A DNA stretch of 64,000 nucleotides from Pseudomonas piscis (GCF_009380155.1 NZ_WHUV01000006.1:248001-312000); one strand, 5' to 3'; positions 48,349-57,955 are shown, counted from the first letter of the stretch. Notes: generated by a model from the sequence alone, not told the origin. Translations and numbers: made by a program.

Positions 48349-48393
48349 TCGCCCCCCTTGCAACACCAACCTGCACGTGGAGAACACAATAAA

Positions 48394-49437
48394 ATGCTGA
48401 GATCCCTGAAACTCACAGCCCTGACGCTGGGCATGCTGGGGGCCGCGCACGCCTTGGCGGCGGGACCGGACCTGACCGTGGTGTCCTTTGGTGGGGCGAA
48501 CAAGGCCGCCCAGGTCAAGGCCTTCTACGCTCCGTGGGAAGCGGCGGGCAACGGCAAGATCGTCGCCGGCGAGTACAACGGCGAGATGGCCAAGGTCAAG
48601 GCCATGGTCGACACCAAGAGCGTGTCCTGGGACCTGGTGGAAGTGGAGTCCCCCGAGTTGTCCCGCGGTTGCGACGAAGACCTGTTCGAACCCCTCGACC
48701 CGGCGCTGTTCGGCAAGGGCGAAGACTATGTCAAGGGCGCTATCCAGCCGTGTGGCGTGGGCTTCTTCGTCTGGTCCACGGTGCTGGCCTACAACGCCGA
48801 CAAGCTCAAGGCGCCGCCAGGCAGCTGGGCGGACTTCTGGGACACGCAGAAATTCCCGGGCAAGCGCGGCCTGCGCAAGGGGGCCAAGTACACCCTGGAA
48901 TTCGCCCTGATGGCCGACGGCGTCGCGCCCAAGGACGTGTACAAGGTGCTGGCCAGCAAGGATGGCCAGGACCGTGCCTTCAAGAAGCTCGATGAGCTCA
49001 AGCCCAACATCCAGTGGTGGGAAGCCGGCGCCCAGCCACCGCAGTACCTGGCCTCGGGCGACGTGGTCATGAGCTCGGCCTACAACGGCCGGATCGCCGC
49101 GGTGCAGAAGGAAAGCAACCTGAAGGTGGTGTGGAACGGCGGCATCTACGACTTCGATGCCTGGGCCATCCCCAAGGGCCTGGACAAGACCCGTGCCGAA
49201 GCGGCGAAGAAGTTCATCGCCTACTCGGTGCAGCCGCAGCAGCAGAAGACCTATTCGGAAAACATCGCCTATGGCCCGGCCAACACCCAGGCCGTGCCGC
49301 TGCTGGCCAAGGACATCCTCAAGGACATGCCGACCACTCCGGAGAACATCGCCAACCAGGTGCAGATCGACGTCAGCTTCTGGGCTGACAACGGCGAGCA
49401 GCTGGAGCAGCGCTTCAACGCCTGGGCGGCCAAGTAA
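48394..49437 (+). CDS. agtB: ABC transporter periplasmic binding protein
   Basis: A 347-residue PotD-type solute-binding protein. It has a signal peptide (MLRSLKLTALTLGMLGAAHALA, cleavage near 22-23) and a mature start GPDLTVVSFGGANKAAQ. Other features are SWDLVEVESPELSRGCDED and a C-terminal lobe with GDVVMSSAYNGRIAAVQKE. It should capture the substrate in the periplasm and deliver it to the AgtC/AgtD permeases. By position it corresponds to agtB. No separate second binding-protein gene (as PA0602) lies between agtR and agtA here. Confidence 0.9.
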   Translation: MLRSLKLTALTLGMLGAAHALAAGPDLTVVSFGGANKAAQVKAFYAPWEAAGNGKIVAGEYNGEMAKVKAMVDTKSVSWDLVEVESPELSRGCDEDLFEPLDPALFGKGEDYVKGAIQPCGVGFFVWSTVLAYNADKLKAPPGSWADFWDTQKFPGKRGLRKGAKYTLEFALMADGVAPKDVYKVLASKDGQDRAFKKLDELKPNIQWWEAGAQPPQYLASGDVVMSSAYNGRIAAVQKESNLKVVWNGGIYDFDAWAIPKGLDKTRAEAAKKFIAYSVQPQQQKTYSENIAYGPANTQAVPLLAKDILKDMPTTPENIANQVQIDVSFWADNGEQLEQRFNAWAAK

Positions 49438-49513
49438 GCATCGCTAGTGGCAGGGGCGGGCTGGCCCGCTCCTGTCGGTGGTGTATTCGAAAGATCGATT
49501 CGCGGAGTTTGTC

Positions 49514-50761
49514 ATGACCATCACCGTTCCCCTGGATGCGGTCGCCGGCCCGACCCTCAAGCAGCGACTGGCCCGTGCCGAGAGGGTCAACCGCTGGAAA
49601 GCACAGGCCCTGATCGCGCCGCTGGTGCTGTTCCTGCTGCTGGTGTTCCTGGTACCGATCGTGGCGCTGTTGTACAAGAGCGTCGGCAACCCGGAAGTGG
49701 TCGGCGGCATGCCGCGCACGGTGGTGGCCGTGAATGCCTGGGACGGTCGTGGTTTGCCCGGCGAGGCCGCCTACAAGGCCTTGAGCGAAGACCTGGCCGA
49801 GGCCCGCAAGAACCAGGGCCTGGGCGACCTGTCCAAGCGCCTGAACATGGAACTGGCCGGCTATCGCAGCCTGCTGACCAAGACTGCCCGCGCCTTGCCG
49901 TTCAAGGCCGAGCCCGAATCCTATAAAGAAGCCATGGAGGGGGTGGACGAGCGTTGGGGCGACCCGGCCTACTGGCAGGCGATCCGGCGCAATACCAGCA
50001 GCCTGACTCCCTACTACCTGCTGGCGGCGCTGGACCACCGGATCGACGACCTGGGCGAGCTGGCCCCGGCGACCCCGGACCAGTCGATCTACCTGGATAT
50101 CTTCGCCCGGACCTTCTGGATGGGCCTGGTGATCACCGCCATCTGCCTGGTACTGGCCTATCCCCTGGCGTACCTGCTGGCCAACCTGCCGGCGCGCAAG
50201 AGCAACCTGCTGATGATCCTGGTGCTGCTGCCGTTCTGGACTTCGATCCTGGTGCGGGTGGCGGCCTGGATCGTGCTCCTGCAGTCCGGCGGCCTGATCA
50301 ACAGCGCCTTGCTGGCCATGGGCGTGATCGACAAGCCCCTGGAGCTGGTGTTCAACCGCACGGGGGTCTACATCTCCATGGTGCACATCCTGCTGCCGTT
50401 CATGATCCTGCCGATCTACAGCGTGATGAAGAGCATCTCGCCGACCTACATGCGCGCGGCGATCTCCCTGGGCTGCCATCCGTTCGCCAGCTTCTGGCGG
50501 GTGTACTTCCCGCAAACCTATGCCGGAGTTGGCGCCGGTTGCCTGCTGGTGTTCATCCTGGCCATCGGCTACTACATCACCCCGGCCCTGCTGGGCAGCC
50601 CGAACGACCAGATGGTCAGCTACTTCGTGGCCTTCTACACCAACACCAGCATCAACTGGGGCATGGCCACCGCCCTGGGCGGCCTGCTGTTGCTGGCGAC
50701 CATCGTGCTGTACCTGATCTACAGCTGGCTGGTGGGCGCCAGTCGCCTGCGCCTGAGCTAA
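49514..50761 (+). CDS. agtC: ABC transporter permease, PotB type
   Basis: A 415-residue inner-membrane permease. After a first helix (LIAPLVLFLLLVFLVPIVALLY) it has an unusually long non-membrane segment of about 140 residues before the core permease helices, starting at TFWMGLVITAICLVLAYPLAY. The EAA-type loop reads MRAAISLGCHPFASFWRVYFP. Long periplasmic insertions occur in some polyamine/amino-acid permeases. The start is the ATG at 49514. Fourteen bases separate its stop from the start of agtD. Confidence 0.9.
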   Translation: MTITVPLDAVAGPTLKQRLARAERVNRWKAQALIAPLVLFLLLVFLVPIVALLYKSVGNPEVVGGMPRTVVAVNAWDGRGLPGEAAYKALSEDLAEARKNQGLGDLSKRLNMELAGYRSLLTKTARALPFKAEPESYKEAMEGVDERWGDPAYWQAIRRNTSSLTPYYLLAALDHRIDDLGELAPATPDQSIYLDIFARTFWMGLVITAICLVLAYPLAYLLANLPARKSNLLMILVLLPFWTSILVRVAAWIVLLQSGGLINSALLAMGVIDKPLELVFNRTGVYISMVHILLPFMILPIYSVMKSISPTYMRAAISLGCHPFASFWRVYFPQTYAGVGAGCLLVFILAIGYYITPALLGSPNDQMVSYFVAFYTNTSINWGMATALGGLLLLATIVLYLIYSWLVGASRLRLS

Positions 50762-50774
50762 GGAGAGAATCGAA

Positions 50775-51599
50775 ATGCTGAGCCCCTACATGTCGCCCGT
50801 CGAGCGGGTCTGGTTCTACAGCTTGAGGATCCTCTGCGGCTTGATCCTGTTGTTCCTGGTGTTGCCGGTGCTGGTGATCATCCCGTTGTCGTTCAACTCG
50901 GGCAGCTTCCTGGTGTATCCGCTGCAGGGCTTCTCGCTGCATTGGTACCAGGACTTCTTCGCCTCCGCCGAATGGATGCGCGCCCTGAAGAACAGCATCA
51001 TCGTGGCCCCGGCGGCCACTGTGCTGGCCATGGTCTTCGGCACCCTGGCGGCCATCGGCCTGACCCGCGGCGATTTTCCCGGCAAGTCGCTGGTCATGGC
51101 CCTGGTGATCTCGCCGATGGTGGTGCCGGTGGTGATCATCGGGGTCGCCAGCTACCTGTTCTTCGCTCCGCTGGGCATGGGCAACAGCTTCTTGTCGCTG
51201 ATCATCGTGCATGCGGTGCTCGGGGTGCCGTTCGTGATCATCACCGTCTCGGCGACCTTGCAGGGCTTCAACCACAACCTGGTGCGGGCGGCGGCCAGCC
51301 TGGGCGCCTCGCCGCTGACCACCTTTCGCCGGGTGACCCTGCCGTTGATCGCTCCGGGGGTGATCAGTGGTGCGTTGTTCGCCTTCGCCACCTCGTTCGA
51401 CGAAGTGGTAGTGACCCTGTTCCTCGCCGGACCCGAGCAGGCGACGCTGCCCCGGCAGATGTTCAGTGGTATTCGCGAGAACCTCAGCCCCACCATCGCC
51501 GCCGCGGCCACGCTGCTGATCGCCTTCTCGGTGATCCTGCTGCTGACCCTGGAATGGCTGCGCGGGCGCAGCGAAAAACTGCGCACTGCCCAGGCCTGA
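50775..51599 (+). CDS. agtD: ABC transporter permease, PotC type
   Basis: A 274-residue permease with six predicted helices. The EAA loop VRAAASLGASPLTTFRRVTLPLIAPG contacts the ATPase. It has the standard PotC size and order. An AGGAGA ribosome site lies 8 bases before the ATG. It is the last gene of agtABCD. In P. aeruginosa the next gene is rpe; here a 5.5-kb block intervenes. Confidence 0.9.
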   Translation: MLSPYMSPVERVWFYSLRILCGLILLFLVLPVLVIIPLSFNSGSFLVYPLQGFSLHWYQDFFASAEWMRALKNSIIVAPAATVLAMVFGTLAAIGLTRGDFPGKSLVMALVISPMVVPVVIIGVASYLFFAPLGMGNSFLSLIIVHAVLGVPFVIITVSATLQGFNHNLVRAAASLGASPLTTFRRVTLPLIAPGVISGALFAFATSFDEVVVTLFLAGPEQATLPRQMFSGIRENLSPTIAAAATLLIAFSVILLLTLEWLRGRSEKLRTAQA

Positions 51600-51700
51600 T
51601 GCCCTTGGCGGCCTTGGACTAACGTCGCGGCCGCCGGCGTGCCGCTGCCTGGCGTTCACCCGTAAACTGCGTGCTTGCCATGCTTACTGCGGAGTCACGG

Positions 51701-53074
51701 GTGAACTTCAACGATGCCAGTTTCGAAGAGCTGCTCAATGCACTGCATGACGGTGTCTACATCACCGACGGCCAGGGCCAGACCCTCAAGGTCAACCAGG
51801 CCTACGAGCGTCTCACCGGCCTGAACGGCGCCGAGCTGCTGGGGCGGCCGATGCAGGAACTGGTGAAAAGCGGGGTGATTTCCCAGTCTGCATCGTTGCG
51901 GGTCCTGCAGGATGGCCGGCCGGTCTCGATGATGCAGAGCCTCAGCCAGGGCAAGAAGCTGCTGGTCAGCGCCACGCCGATCCTCGCCGCCGACCGGAGC
52001 ATCCGCTATGTGGTCAGCACCGTGCGCGACATGACCGAGCTGCTGCGCATCAAGCGCGAGCGCGACGAGCTGCAGCAACTCAAGCAACTGCGCAACAGCA
52101 CCGCGCGGCTGCACGCCGGCCAGCGTGACGATCTCCTGCAATCGCCGCTGATGGCCGACCAGGAAGTCTCCGGGCGGATCTTCGCCCAGGCCCGGCAAGT
52201 GGCCGACTGCGATGTCAAGGTGCTGCTGCAAGGGGAAACCGGGGTCGGCAAGACCCTGGTGGCGCAGTTCATCCACAACGCCAGCGCTCGCGCCGCGGAA
52301 CCGTTCCTGGCCCTCAACTGCGGAGCCTTGCCGGAGAACCTGATCGAGGCCGAGCTGTTCGGCTACGCCCCGGGGGCGTTCACCGGCGCGGGTAGCAAGG
52401 GCAAGCGCGGGCTGCTGGAGCTGGCCCACAACGGCACGCTGTTTCTCGACGAGATCGGCGACCTGCCGCTGGCGGTGCAGGTCAAGTTGCTCAAGGTCAT
52501 CGAGGAGAACCGCTTCATCCCCGTGGGCGGCCTGGAGCTCAAGGAGGTGGATGTGCGGATCGTCAGCGCCACCCATCACGACCTCAAGCAGCGGGTGGCC
52601 GAGGGCAAGTTTCGCGCCGACCTCTATTACCGCTTGAACGTGGTGCCGATCGCCATCCCGGCCCTGCGCGAGCGCAGCGAGGAGATCGGCCCCTTGCTGG
52701 AGTACTACCTGGAGCACTTCAACCAGCGCTACCAGCGGCAGGTGCAATGGAGCCTGGAAGCCCTGGAGCATTTGGGCGAATACGCCTGGCCGGGGAACAT
52801 CCGCGAGCTGATCAATGTGGTGGAGCGCCTGGTGGTGACTTGCCCGGGGCAGGTGATCGAGGCCCTGGACCTGCCGGAGGAGCTGGTCGGGCAGCAGGCG
52901 CGCAATCTCGACGACAGCCGCCTGCCCCTGCGCAAAGTGGTGGAGAACGCCGAGCGCCAGGCCATCCGCGCGGCCTTGCAACTGCACAAGACCACCCGCC
53001 TGGCCGCCAAGGCCCTGGGCGTGAGCCAGGCCACGGTGGTGCAGAAAATGAAGCGCTGGGAACACTCTGATTAG
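51701..53074 (+). CDS. Sigma-54-dependent activator (PAS-AAA-Fis)
   Basis: A 457-residue enhancer-binding protein. An N-terminal PAS domain lies at about 8-115 ([21 protein letters not shown]). The AAA+ domain has Walker A GETGVGKT at 178-185, the sigma-54-contacting GAFTGA at 225-230 and Walker [12 protein letters not shown]. The C-terminal Fis-type helix-turn-helix ends the protein ([20 protein letters not shown]). I chose the GTG at 51701 because GGAG lies 6 bases upstream; an ATG at 51680 lacks one. It has no receiver domain, so it senses a small molecule or redox state itself or through a partner. It faces a sigma-54 promoter for the downstream dehydrogenase. Confidence 0.92.
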   Translation: MNFNDASFEELLNALHDGVYITDGQGQTLKVNQAYERLTGLNGAELLGRPMQELVKSGVISQSASLRVLQDGRPVSMMQSLSQGKKLLVSATPILAADRSIRYVVSTVRDMTELLRIKRERDELQQLKQLRNSTARLHAGQRDDLLQSPLMADQEVSGRIFAQARQVADCDVKVLLQGETGVGKTLVAQFIHNASARAAEPFLALNCGALPENLIEAELFGYAPGAFTGAGSKGKRGLLELAHNGTLFLDEIGDLPLAVQVKLLKVIEENRFIPVGGLELKEVDVRIVSATHHDLKQRVAEGKFRADLYYRLNVVPIAIPALRERSEEIGPLLEYYLEHFNQRYQRQVQWSLEALEHLGEYAWPGNIRELINVVERLVVTCPGQVIEALDLPEELVGQQARNLDDSRLPLRKVVENAERQAIRAALQLHKTTRLAAKALGVSQATVVQKMKRWEHSD

Positions 53075-53087
53075 GATCCTGATCAGA
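53066..53087. promoter_or_regulatory. Candidate enhancer site 1 (inverted repeat)
   Basis: TCTGAT, 10 bases, then ATCAGA, overlapping the stop codon of the sigma-54 activator. It lies about 95-115 bases upstream of the -24 element, a normal distance for an activator binding site. The match is short, so this is tentative. Confidence 0.4.
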
Positions 53088-53151
53088 AGCCCTGCTGGCG
53101 ATCAACAAAACAATCGCGACGCCCCGGTCATTTCCCGGAATCTACTGCCCG

Positions 53152-53170
53152 AGCCTTGTAAACCAAGGCT
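53152..53170. promoter_or_regulatory. Inverted repeat next to the sigma-54 promoter
   Basis: AGCCTTG-TAAAC-CAAGGCT is a perfect 7-bp dyad just 10 bases upstream of the -24 element. It could be a second binding site for the activator, an IHF-independent architectural element, or a weak hairpin ending the activator transcript. Confidence 0.45.
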
Positions 53171-53180
53171 TCTGGCGTCT

Positions 53181-53196
53181 TGGCACAGCTTTCGCT
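53181..53196 (+). promoter_or_regulatory. Sigma-54 (-24/-12) promoter
   Basis: TGGCACAGCTTTCGCT matches the -24 element TGGCAC exactly. The invariant GG and GC pairs are separated by exactly 10 bases, and the -12 element TTCGCT differs from TTTGCT at one position. It lies 74 bases before the ATG of the first iron-type alcohol dehydrogenase and directly after a sigma-54 activator gene. Confidence 0.8.
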
Positions 53197-53269
53197 CTAC
53201 AAGCTTCGAGCCCATACGAGAGCCCGCCTGGCGGCGCTCTTGCCACAACAATGAATCAAGGCCGAACCG

Positions 53270-54418
53270 ATGAGCATCCGTGCATTCAAAATTGCCAACA
53301 AACTGATTACCGGCCAGGGGGCCATCGAGCAACTGGACGCCGAGCTGGCACGCCTCAGGGTCGACAATCCGCTGATCGTCACCGATGCGATCCTGGTGGC
53401 CTGCGGCACCGTGGACCTGGCTGTGGCCCACATGGGTGGGCGCAGCCATGGGATCTTCGATGGGGTCGAGCCCGAACCGCAGGTCGCCATCGTCCGGGAG
53501 TGCGCCAATGCCTATCGCGCCGGTGGCCATGACGGCCTGATCGGCCTGGGCGGCGGCAGTGCCATCGACATCGCCAAGGCCGTGGCCGCCTTCGCCGGCC
53601 ATGAAGGTGCGCTGGAGCAGCTGTTCGGCATCGACCAGGTGCCGCGCAAGGGCCCACCTTTGATCGCCATCCCCACCACGGCCGGCACCGGCTCGGAAGT
53701 CACTAACGTGGCGATTCTCTCGGACAAGCAGGCCCAGCTGAAAAAAGGCATCGTCAGTGACTACCTGCTGCCGGACGTAGCGCTGGTGAGCCCGGCCATG
53801 ACCCTGACCTGCCCGCGCAGCGTAACCGCAGCCAGCGGTATCGACGCGCTGGTGCATGCGGTGGAGTCCTACTTGTCGCTCAACGGCTCGCCGATCACCG
53901 ATGCCCTGGCCCTGGGGGCGATCCGCCTGATCGTCAAGGCACTGCCCAAGGCCTATGCCAACCCCGGGCACCTGCAGGCCCGGGAAGACATGGCCAGCGC
54001 CAGCCTGATGGCCGGCATGGCCTTCGGCAATGCCGGGGTCGGCGCGGTGCACGCCCTGGCCTATCCCCTGGGCGGGCGCTTCAACATCGCCCACGGTGTG
54101 AGCAATGCGCTGCTGCTGCCCTATGTCATGGCCTGGAACAAGCTGGCCTGCGTCGAGCGCCTGCGGGACATCGCCCAGGCCATGGATGTGCCCGTCATCG
54201 GCCTCAGTGACGAGCAAGCGGCGGAGCAGGCGGTCAAGGCCATGGCGGCGTTGTGCGCAGCGGTGGCTATCCCCACCGGCATGCGCAGCTTCGGCGTGCC
54301 GGAGGAGGCGATCCCGGCCATGGCCGTTGAGGCCGCGGGCATCGAGCGCCTGATGCGCAACAACCCGCGCCAGCTGAACGCTGCCGATATCGAGCAGATC
54401 TACCGGGCCGCCTATTGA
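53270..54418 (+). CDS. Iron-containing alcohol dehydrogenase, copy 1
   Basis: A 382-residue group III NAD(P)-dependent alcohol dehydrogenase. The NAD site [13 protein letters not shown] is near 94-106. Iron ligands are predicted as Asp192 and His196 (GIDALVHAVESY), His261 ([12 protein letters not shown]) and His275 ([13 protein letters not shown]). The family oxidises or reduces small alcohols, diols or aldehydes; the substrate is unknown. A sigma-54 promoter precedes it. A second copy of identical length follows the transporter gene. The gap to that transporter (54419-54491) holds an 8-bp stem, GCCCCACG/CGTGGGGC at 54426-54450, without a T-tract. Confidence 0.92.
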   Translation: MSIRAFKIANKLITGQGAIEQLDAELARLRVDNPLIVTDAILVACGTVDLAVAHMGGRSHGIFDGVEPEPQVAIVRECANAYRAGGHDGLIGLGGGSAIDIAKAVAAFAGHEGALEQLFGIDQVPRKGPPLIAIPTTAGTGSEVTNVAILSDKQAQLKKGIVSDYLLPDVALVSPAMTLTCPRSVTAASGIDALVHAVESYLSLNGSPITDALALGAIRLIVKALPKAYANPGHLQAREDMASASLMAGMAFGNAGVGAVHALAYPLGGRFNIAHGVSNALLLPYVMAWNKLACVERLRDIAQAMDVPVIGLSDEQAAEQAVKAMAALCAAVAIPTGMRSFGVPEEAIPAMAVEAAGIERLMRNNPRQLNAADIEQIYRAAY

Positions 54419-54491
54419 GCGACCTGCCCCACGTCGGGCTGGCGTGGGGCGCCTTACACCGCCACCAATACCAATAAGACAGGTGCAGTTG

Positions 54492-55934
54492 ATGCCAACC
54501 CCTTCCGACACCCGGCACGAAACGCCGTATTTCGCCCTTGGCCCGTTCAAGGTGCGCTTGCCGTTCATCCACTACAAGCTCGAGCTGCCGGACTACCTGC
54601 AGGGCTTGCTGATGTGCGCCGTGGACCTGGCGGCCATCCCGTTGATGACCGAATTCCTCGGCATGCCCTTCGAAATGGCCCTGGCCGTGGTCATGCTCAA
54701 TGGCCTGTTGTACCTGGCCCACCATCTGTTGGGCGACCCGGTGGTGCCCGGCTGGATCACCCCGGCGGTGCCATTGTTGATGGCTTACTGCGCACAGTTC
54801 CCGGTGGGGCCGGAGCGGGTCCATGCGCTGATCGCCTTCCAGCTGATGCTCGGGGTGTTCTCCATTGCCCTGGGCGCTACCGGCATGGCGCGCAAGGTGG
54901 TGGGGTTCGTGCCATCGGCGATCAAGTCGGGGGTCATCGTGGGCGCCGGGCTCAGCGCGGTGACCACGGTGTTCCAGGTGGGCGGCAAGTTCGACAGCTT
55001 TCCCTGGACCATTTCCATCGCCATCGGCATCGCCTTCTACCTGATCTTTTCCCAGCACTTCGCCAAGTTGAAGTTGCAGAGCCGCTTCTGGTGGAACTTC
55101 GCCAAGCTGGGGATCCTGCCGATCATCCTGCTGGCGGTGGTGCTGGCGCCGCTGTTCGGCGAAGCGCCGTGGCCGACCATCCAGTGGGGTCTGAGCAAAC
55201 CGGACTTCGCCGGCCTGTGGAACAACTACACGGTATTCGGCCTGGGCATGCCGCCGCTGTCGATGTTCCTCAGCGCGCTGCCGACCATGCTGGCGGTGTA
55301 CATCATCGTCTTTGGCGATGTGCTGAGCGCCAAGGTGTTGCTGGACGAGGCCGGGCAGATCCGCAAGGACGAGAAGGTGGACTACGACCCGGACCGTTCG
55401 CACCTGATCTTCGGTGGGCGTAACGCTTTCATGAGCATCTTCGGCCCGGACATCGCCATGTGCGGCCCGAAATGGGCGGCAATGCTGGTGGTCATCATCG
55501 AACGCTTCAAGGGCGGGCCCAAGGCCATGGGCTCGATCTATGGCGGCATGGGTTCGTTCCGCTGGGGCACCAACACCGGCTTGCTGCTGTTGCCGGTGGT
55601 GACCCTGGTGCAGCCGATCCTCGGGGTGGCGTTGGCCCTGACCCTGCTGATCCAGGGTTATGTCAGCGTGCGCCTGGGCATTCTCGAGGCCCGCAGCCAG
55701 CGCGACCTGGGCATCGCCGGGGTGATCGGCGCGGTATTGGCGATCAAGGGCGCGAGTTGGGGCTTCGCCATCGGCGTGGTGCTGTGCCTGCTGATCTACG
55801 GCAAGAACTTCTTCAAGGGCGAGAACGACAATACCTTCACCAAGGACCTGGACAGTCCTGACGCCCCGGCGCCAGAGGCTCGGCCGGAACCCGGGGTGAA
55901 GGCCCATGCAGTGGCGAAGAACGAGGCGGCCTGA
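54492..55934 (+). CDS. Multi-spanning transporter (DUF3360 / xanthine-uracil-permease-like)
   Basis: A 480-residue integral membrane protein with about 11-12 hydrophobic segments (for example MALAVVMLNGLLYLAHHLLG and GILPIILLAVVLAPLFG). A conserved cytoplasmic segment reads GPDIAMCGPKWAAMLVVIIERFKGG. It resembles the DUF3360 group, distantly related to nucleobase/sulfate-type permeases. A hydrophilic tail rich in Pro/Glu/Ala (DSPDAPAPEARPEPG) ends it. Placed between two alcohol dehydrogenases, it may import their substrate or export the product. The substrate is unknown. I chose the ATG at 54492 because it gives a plausible cytoplasmic start. Confidence 0.78.
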   Translation: MPTPSDTRHETPYFALGPFKVRLPFIHYKLELPDYLQGLLMCAVDLAAIPLMTEFLGMPFEMALAVVMLNGLLYLAHHLLGDPVVPGWITPAVPLLMAYCAQFPVGPERVHALIAFQLMLGVFSIALGATGMARKVVGFVPSAIKSGVIVGAGLSAVTTVFQVGGKFDSFPWTISIAIGIAFYLIFSQHFAKLKLQSRFWWNFAKLGILPIILLAVVLAPLFGEAPWPTIQWGLSKPDFAGLWNNYTVFGLGMPPLSMFLSALPTMLAVYIIVFGDVLSAKVLLDEAGQIRKDEKVDYDPDRSHLIFGGRNAFMSIFGPDIAMCGPKWAAMLVVIIERFKGGPKAMGSIYGGMGSFRWGTNTGLLLLPVVTLVQPILGVALALTLLIQGYVSVRLGILEARSQRDLGIAGVIGAVLAIKGASWGFAIGVVLCLLIYGKNFFKGENDNTFTKDLDSPDAPAPEARPEPGVKAHAVAKNEAA

Positions 55935-56051
55935 GGCCTGGACCGCCGGCAACAGGCCGTGGCGATGCCGATCGGGCGTCGCGGCGGTCCGGTTGTGCAA
56001 TCCCCAGCTACGCTTGTGCCGGCTCCCATCTCTATACAAGAGGCTGCGCGC

Positions 56052-57200
56052 ATGAGTATTTCCTCTTTCAAGATCGCCCATAAGCTGCTCACCGGCACCA
56101 GCGCCATCGAGCAACTGGCCACCGAACTGACCCGCCTGGATGTGGATAACCCGCTGATCGTCACCGATGCCGCGTTGGTCGAATCCGGCACCGTGGCGCT
56201 GGCGCTGGCCCACCTGGGGGCGCGCGACTACGAGATCTTCGATCGGGTACGGCCGGATCCGGAAATCGCCATCGTCGAGGACTGTATGCAGGTCTATCGT
56301 GATGGCGGGCACGACGGCCTGATCGGCCTGGGCGGTGGCAGCGCCATCGATATCGCCAAGAGCGTGGCGGCCTATGCCGGTTACCACGGCGCCCTGGAGG
56401 ACCTGTTCGGCGTCGACCTGGTGCCGCGCAAGGGGCCACCGCTGATCGCCATTCCCACCACCGCCGGTACCGGCTCGGAGGTGACCAACGTGGCGATCCT
56501 TTCCGACAAGGCCGCACAGTTGAAGAAGGGCATCGTCAGTGACTACCTGCTGCCGGATGTGGCGCTGGTCAGCCCGCAGATGACCCTGACCTGCCCGCGC
56601 CATGTCACCGCCGCCAGCGGTGTCGACGCCCTGGTGCACGGGGTGGAAGCCTACTTGTCGCTCAATGCCTCGCCCATCACCGATTCCCTGGCCCTGGGGG
56701 CCATCCGCCTGATCGCCAGGGCCCTGCCCAAGGCGTTCGCCAATCCGGCCAACCTAGAGGCCCGGGAGGACATGGCCACGGCCAGCCTGATGGCCGGCAT
56801 GGCTTTCGGTAACGCCGGGGTAGGGGCGGTGCATGCCCTGGCCTATCCGTTGGGCGGGCGCTTCCATATGTCCCATGGGGTCAGCAATGCCTTGTTGCTG
56901 CCCTACGTCATGACCTGGAACAAGATGGCCTGCGTCGAGCGCATGCAGGATATCGCCGCCGCCATGGGCGTGCGCACGGCGCGCTTGAGCGCCAGCGAAG
57001 CGGCGGACCGGGCCGTAGAGGCCATGGCCGATTTGTGCGCCGCCGTGGAAATTCCTGCTGGCCTGCGCGGTTTCGGCGTGCCGGAGGAGGCGATCCCGGC
57101 CATGGCCCGGGAGGCCGCCGGTATCGAGCGGCTGATGCGCAACAATCCGCGCCGGCTGAGCCCCGCCGATATCGAGCAGATCTATCGGGCGGCCTACTGA
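56052..57200 (+). CDS. Iron-containing alcohol dehydrogenase, copy 2
   Basis: A 382-residue paralogue of the dehydrogenase encoded at 53270. It has the same length and co-linear motifs ([50 protein letters not shown], and the same C-terminal [15 protein letters not shown]). By eye about three quarters of residues are identical, with most differences in the first 120 residues and around 300-335. All predicted iron ligands are kept. The pair probably arose by tandem duplication around the transporter. A frame extension upstream of 56052 lacks family similarity. I see no sigma-54 site in the 117-base gap before it. Confidence 0.92.
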   Translation: MSISSFKIAHKLLTGTSAIEQLATELTRLDVDNPLIVTDAALVESGTVALALAHLGARDYEIFDRVRPDPEIAIVEDCMQVYRDGGHDGLIGLGGGSAIDIAKSVAAYAGYHGALEDLFGVDLVPRKGPPLIAIPTTAGTGSEVTNVAILSDKAAQLKKGIVSDYLLPDVALVSPQMTLTCPRHVTAASGVDALVHGVEAYLSLNASPITDSLALGAIRLIARALPKAFANPANLEAREDMATASLMAGMAFGNAGVGAVHALAYPLGGRFHMSHGVSNALLLPYVMTWNKMACVERMQDIAAAMGVRTARLSASEAADRAVEAMADLCAAVEIPAGLRGFGVPEEAIPAMAREAAGIERLMRNNPRRLSPADIEQIYRAAY

Positions 57201-57280
57201 TCATTGCGGTGACGGTGTGCGCTCCAAAGCATGAGGTATACAATGCGCGCCATCGTGATTCCGCTCAAAAAAGGTGCGTC

Positions 57281-57955
57281 ATGCAGCCCTTCGCTATTGC
57301 TCCGTCGATTCTTTCCGCCGACTTCGCCCGCCTGGGCGAGGAAGTGGACAATGTCCTGGCCGCCGGTGCCGATATCGTCCACTTCGATGTCATGGACAAC
57401 CACTATGTGCCGAACCTGACCATCGGTCCGATGGTCTGCGCTGCACTGCGCAAGTACGGGATCACTGCGCCGATTGATGCGCACCTGATGGTCAGCCCGG
57501 TGGATCGCATCATCGGCGACTTCATCGAGGCGGGCGCCACCTACATCACCTTCCACCCCGAGGCCACGCTGCATGTGGACCGTTCCCTGCAGATGATCCG
57601 CGAGGGTGGCTGCAAGGCCGGCCTGGTGTTCAACCCGGCGACCCCGCTGGATGTGCTCAAGTACGTGATGGACAAGGTCGACATGGTGCTGCTGATGAGC
57701 GTCAACCCGGGCTTCGGTGGCCAGAAGTTCATTCCCGGCACCCTGGACAAGCTGCGTGAAGCGCGGGCATTGATCGACGCTAGCGGCCGGGACATTCGCC
57801 TGGAGATCGACGGTGGCGTGAACGTTGGCAACATCCGCGAGATCGCCGCGGCCGGCGCCGACACTTTCGTCGCCGGTTCGGCGATCTTCAATGCGCCCAA
57901 CTACCAGGAAGTGATCGAGAAGATGCGCGCCGAGCTGGCGCTGGCTCGATCATGA
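57281..57955 (+). CDS. rpe: Ribulose-phosphate 3-epimerase
   Basis: A 224-residue TIM-barrel enzyme interconverting ribulose-5-phosphate and xylulose-5-phosphate in the pentose phosphate pathway. Motifs: [17 protein letters not shown] at the start, [29 protein letters not shown] and EIDGGVN. The ATG follows AAAAAAGGTGCGTC. An AT-rich TATACAAT at 57237 could be a -10, but no -35 is obvious. Its end overlaps gph by four bases (ATGA). Confidence 0.97.
   Translation: MQPFAIAPSILSADFARLGEEVDNVLAAGADIVHFDVMDNHYVPNLTIGPMVCAALRKYGITAPIDAHLMVSPVDRIIGDFIEAGATYITFHPEATLHVDRSLQMIREGGCKAGLVFNPATPLDVLKYVMDKVDMVLLMSVNPGFGGQKFIPGTLDKLREARALIDASGRDIRLEIDGGVNVGNIREIAAAGADTFVAGSAIFNAPNYQEVIEKMRAELALARS

Noticed and set aside
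54267-56639. 790-codon minus-strand open frame across the transporter and both dehydrogenase genes
   Set aside because: It spans three well-supported plus-strand genes and their gaps, is His/Gln/Gly-rich, and has no ribosome site or domain.
57204-57244. Sigma-70 promoter TTGCGG ... TATACAAT before rpe
   Set aside because: The spacing is about 27 bases, too long, and no better -35 is present. The -10-like sequence alone is weak evidence.
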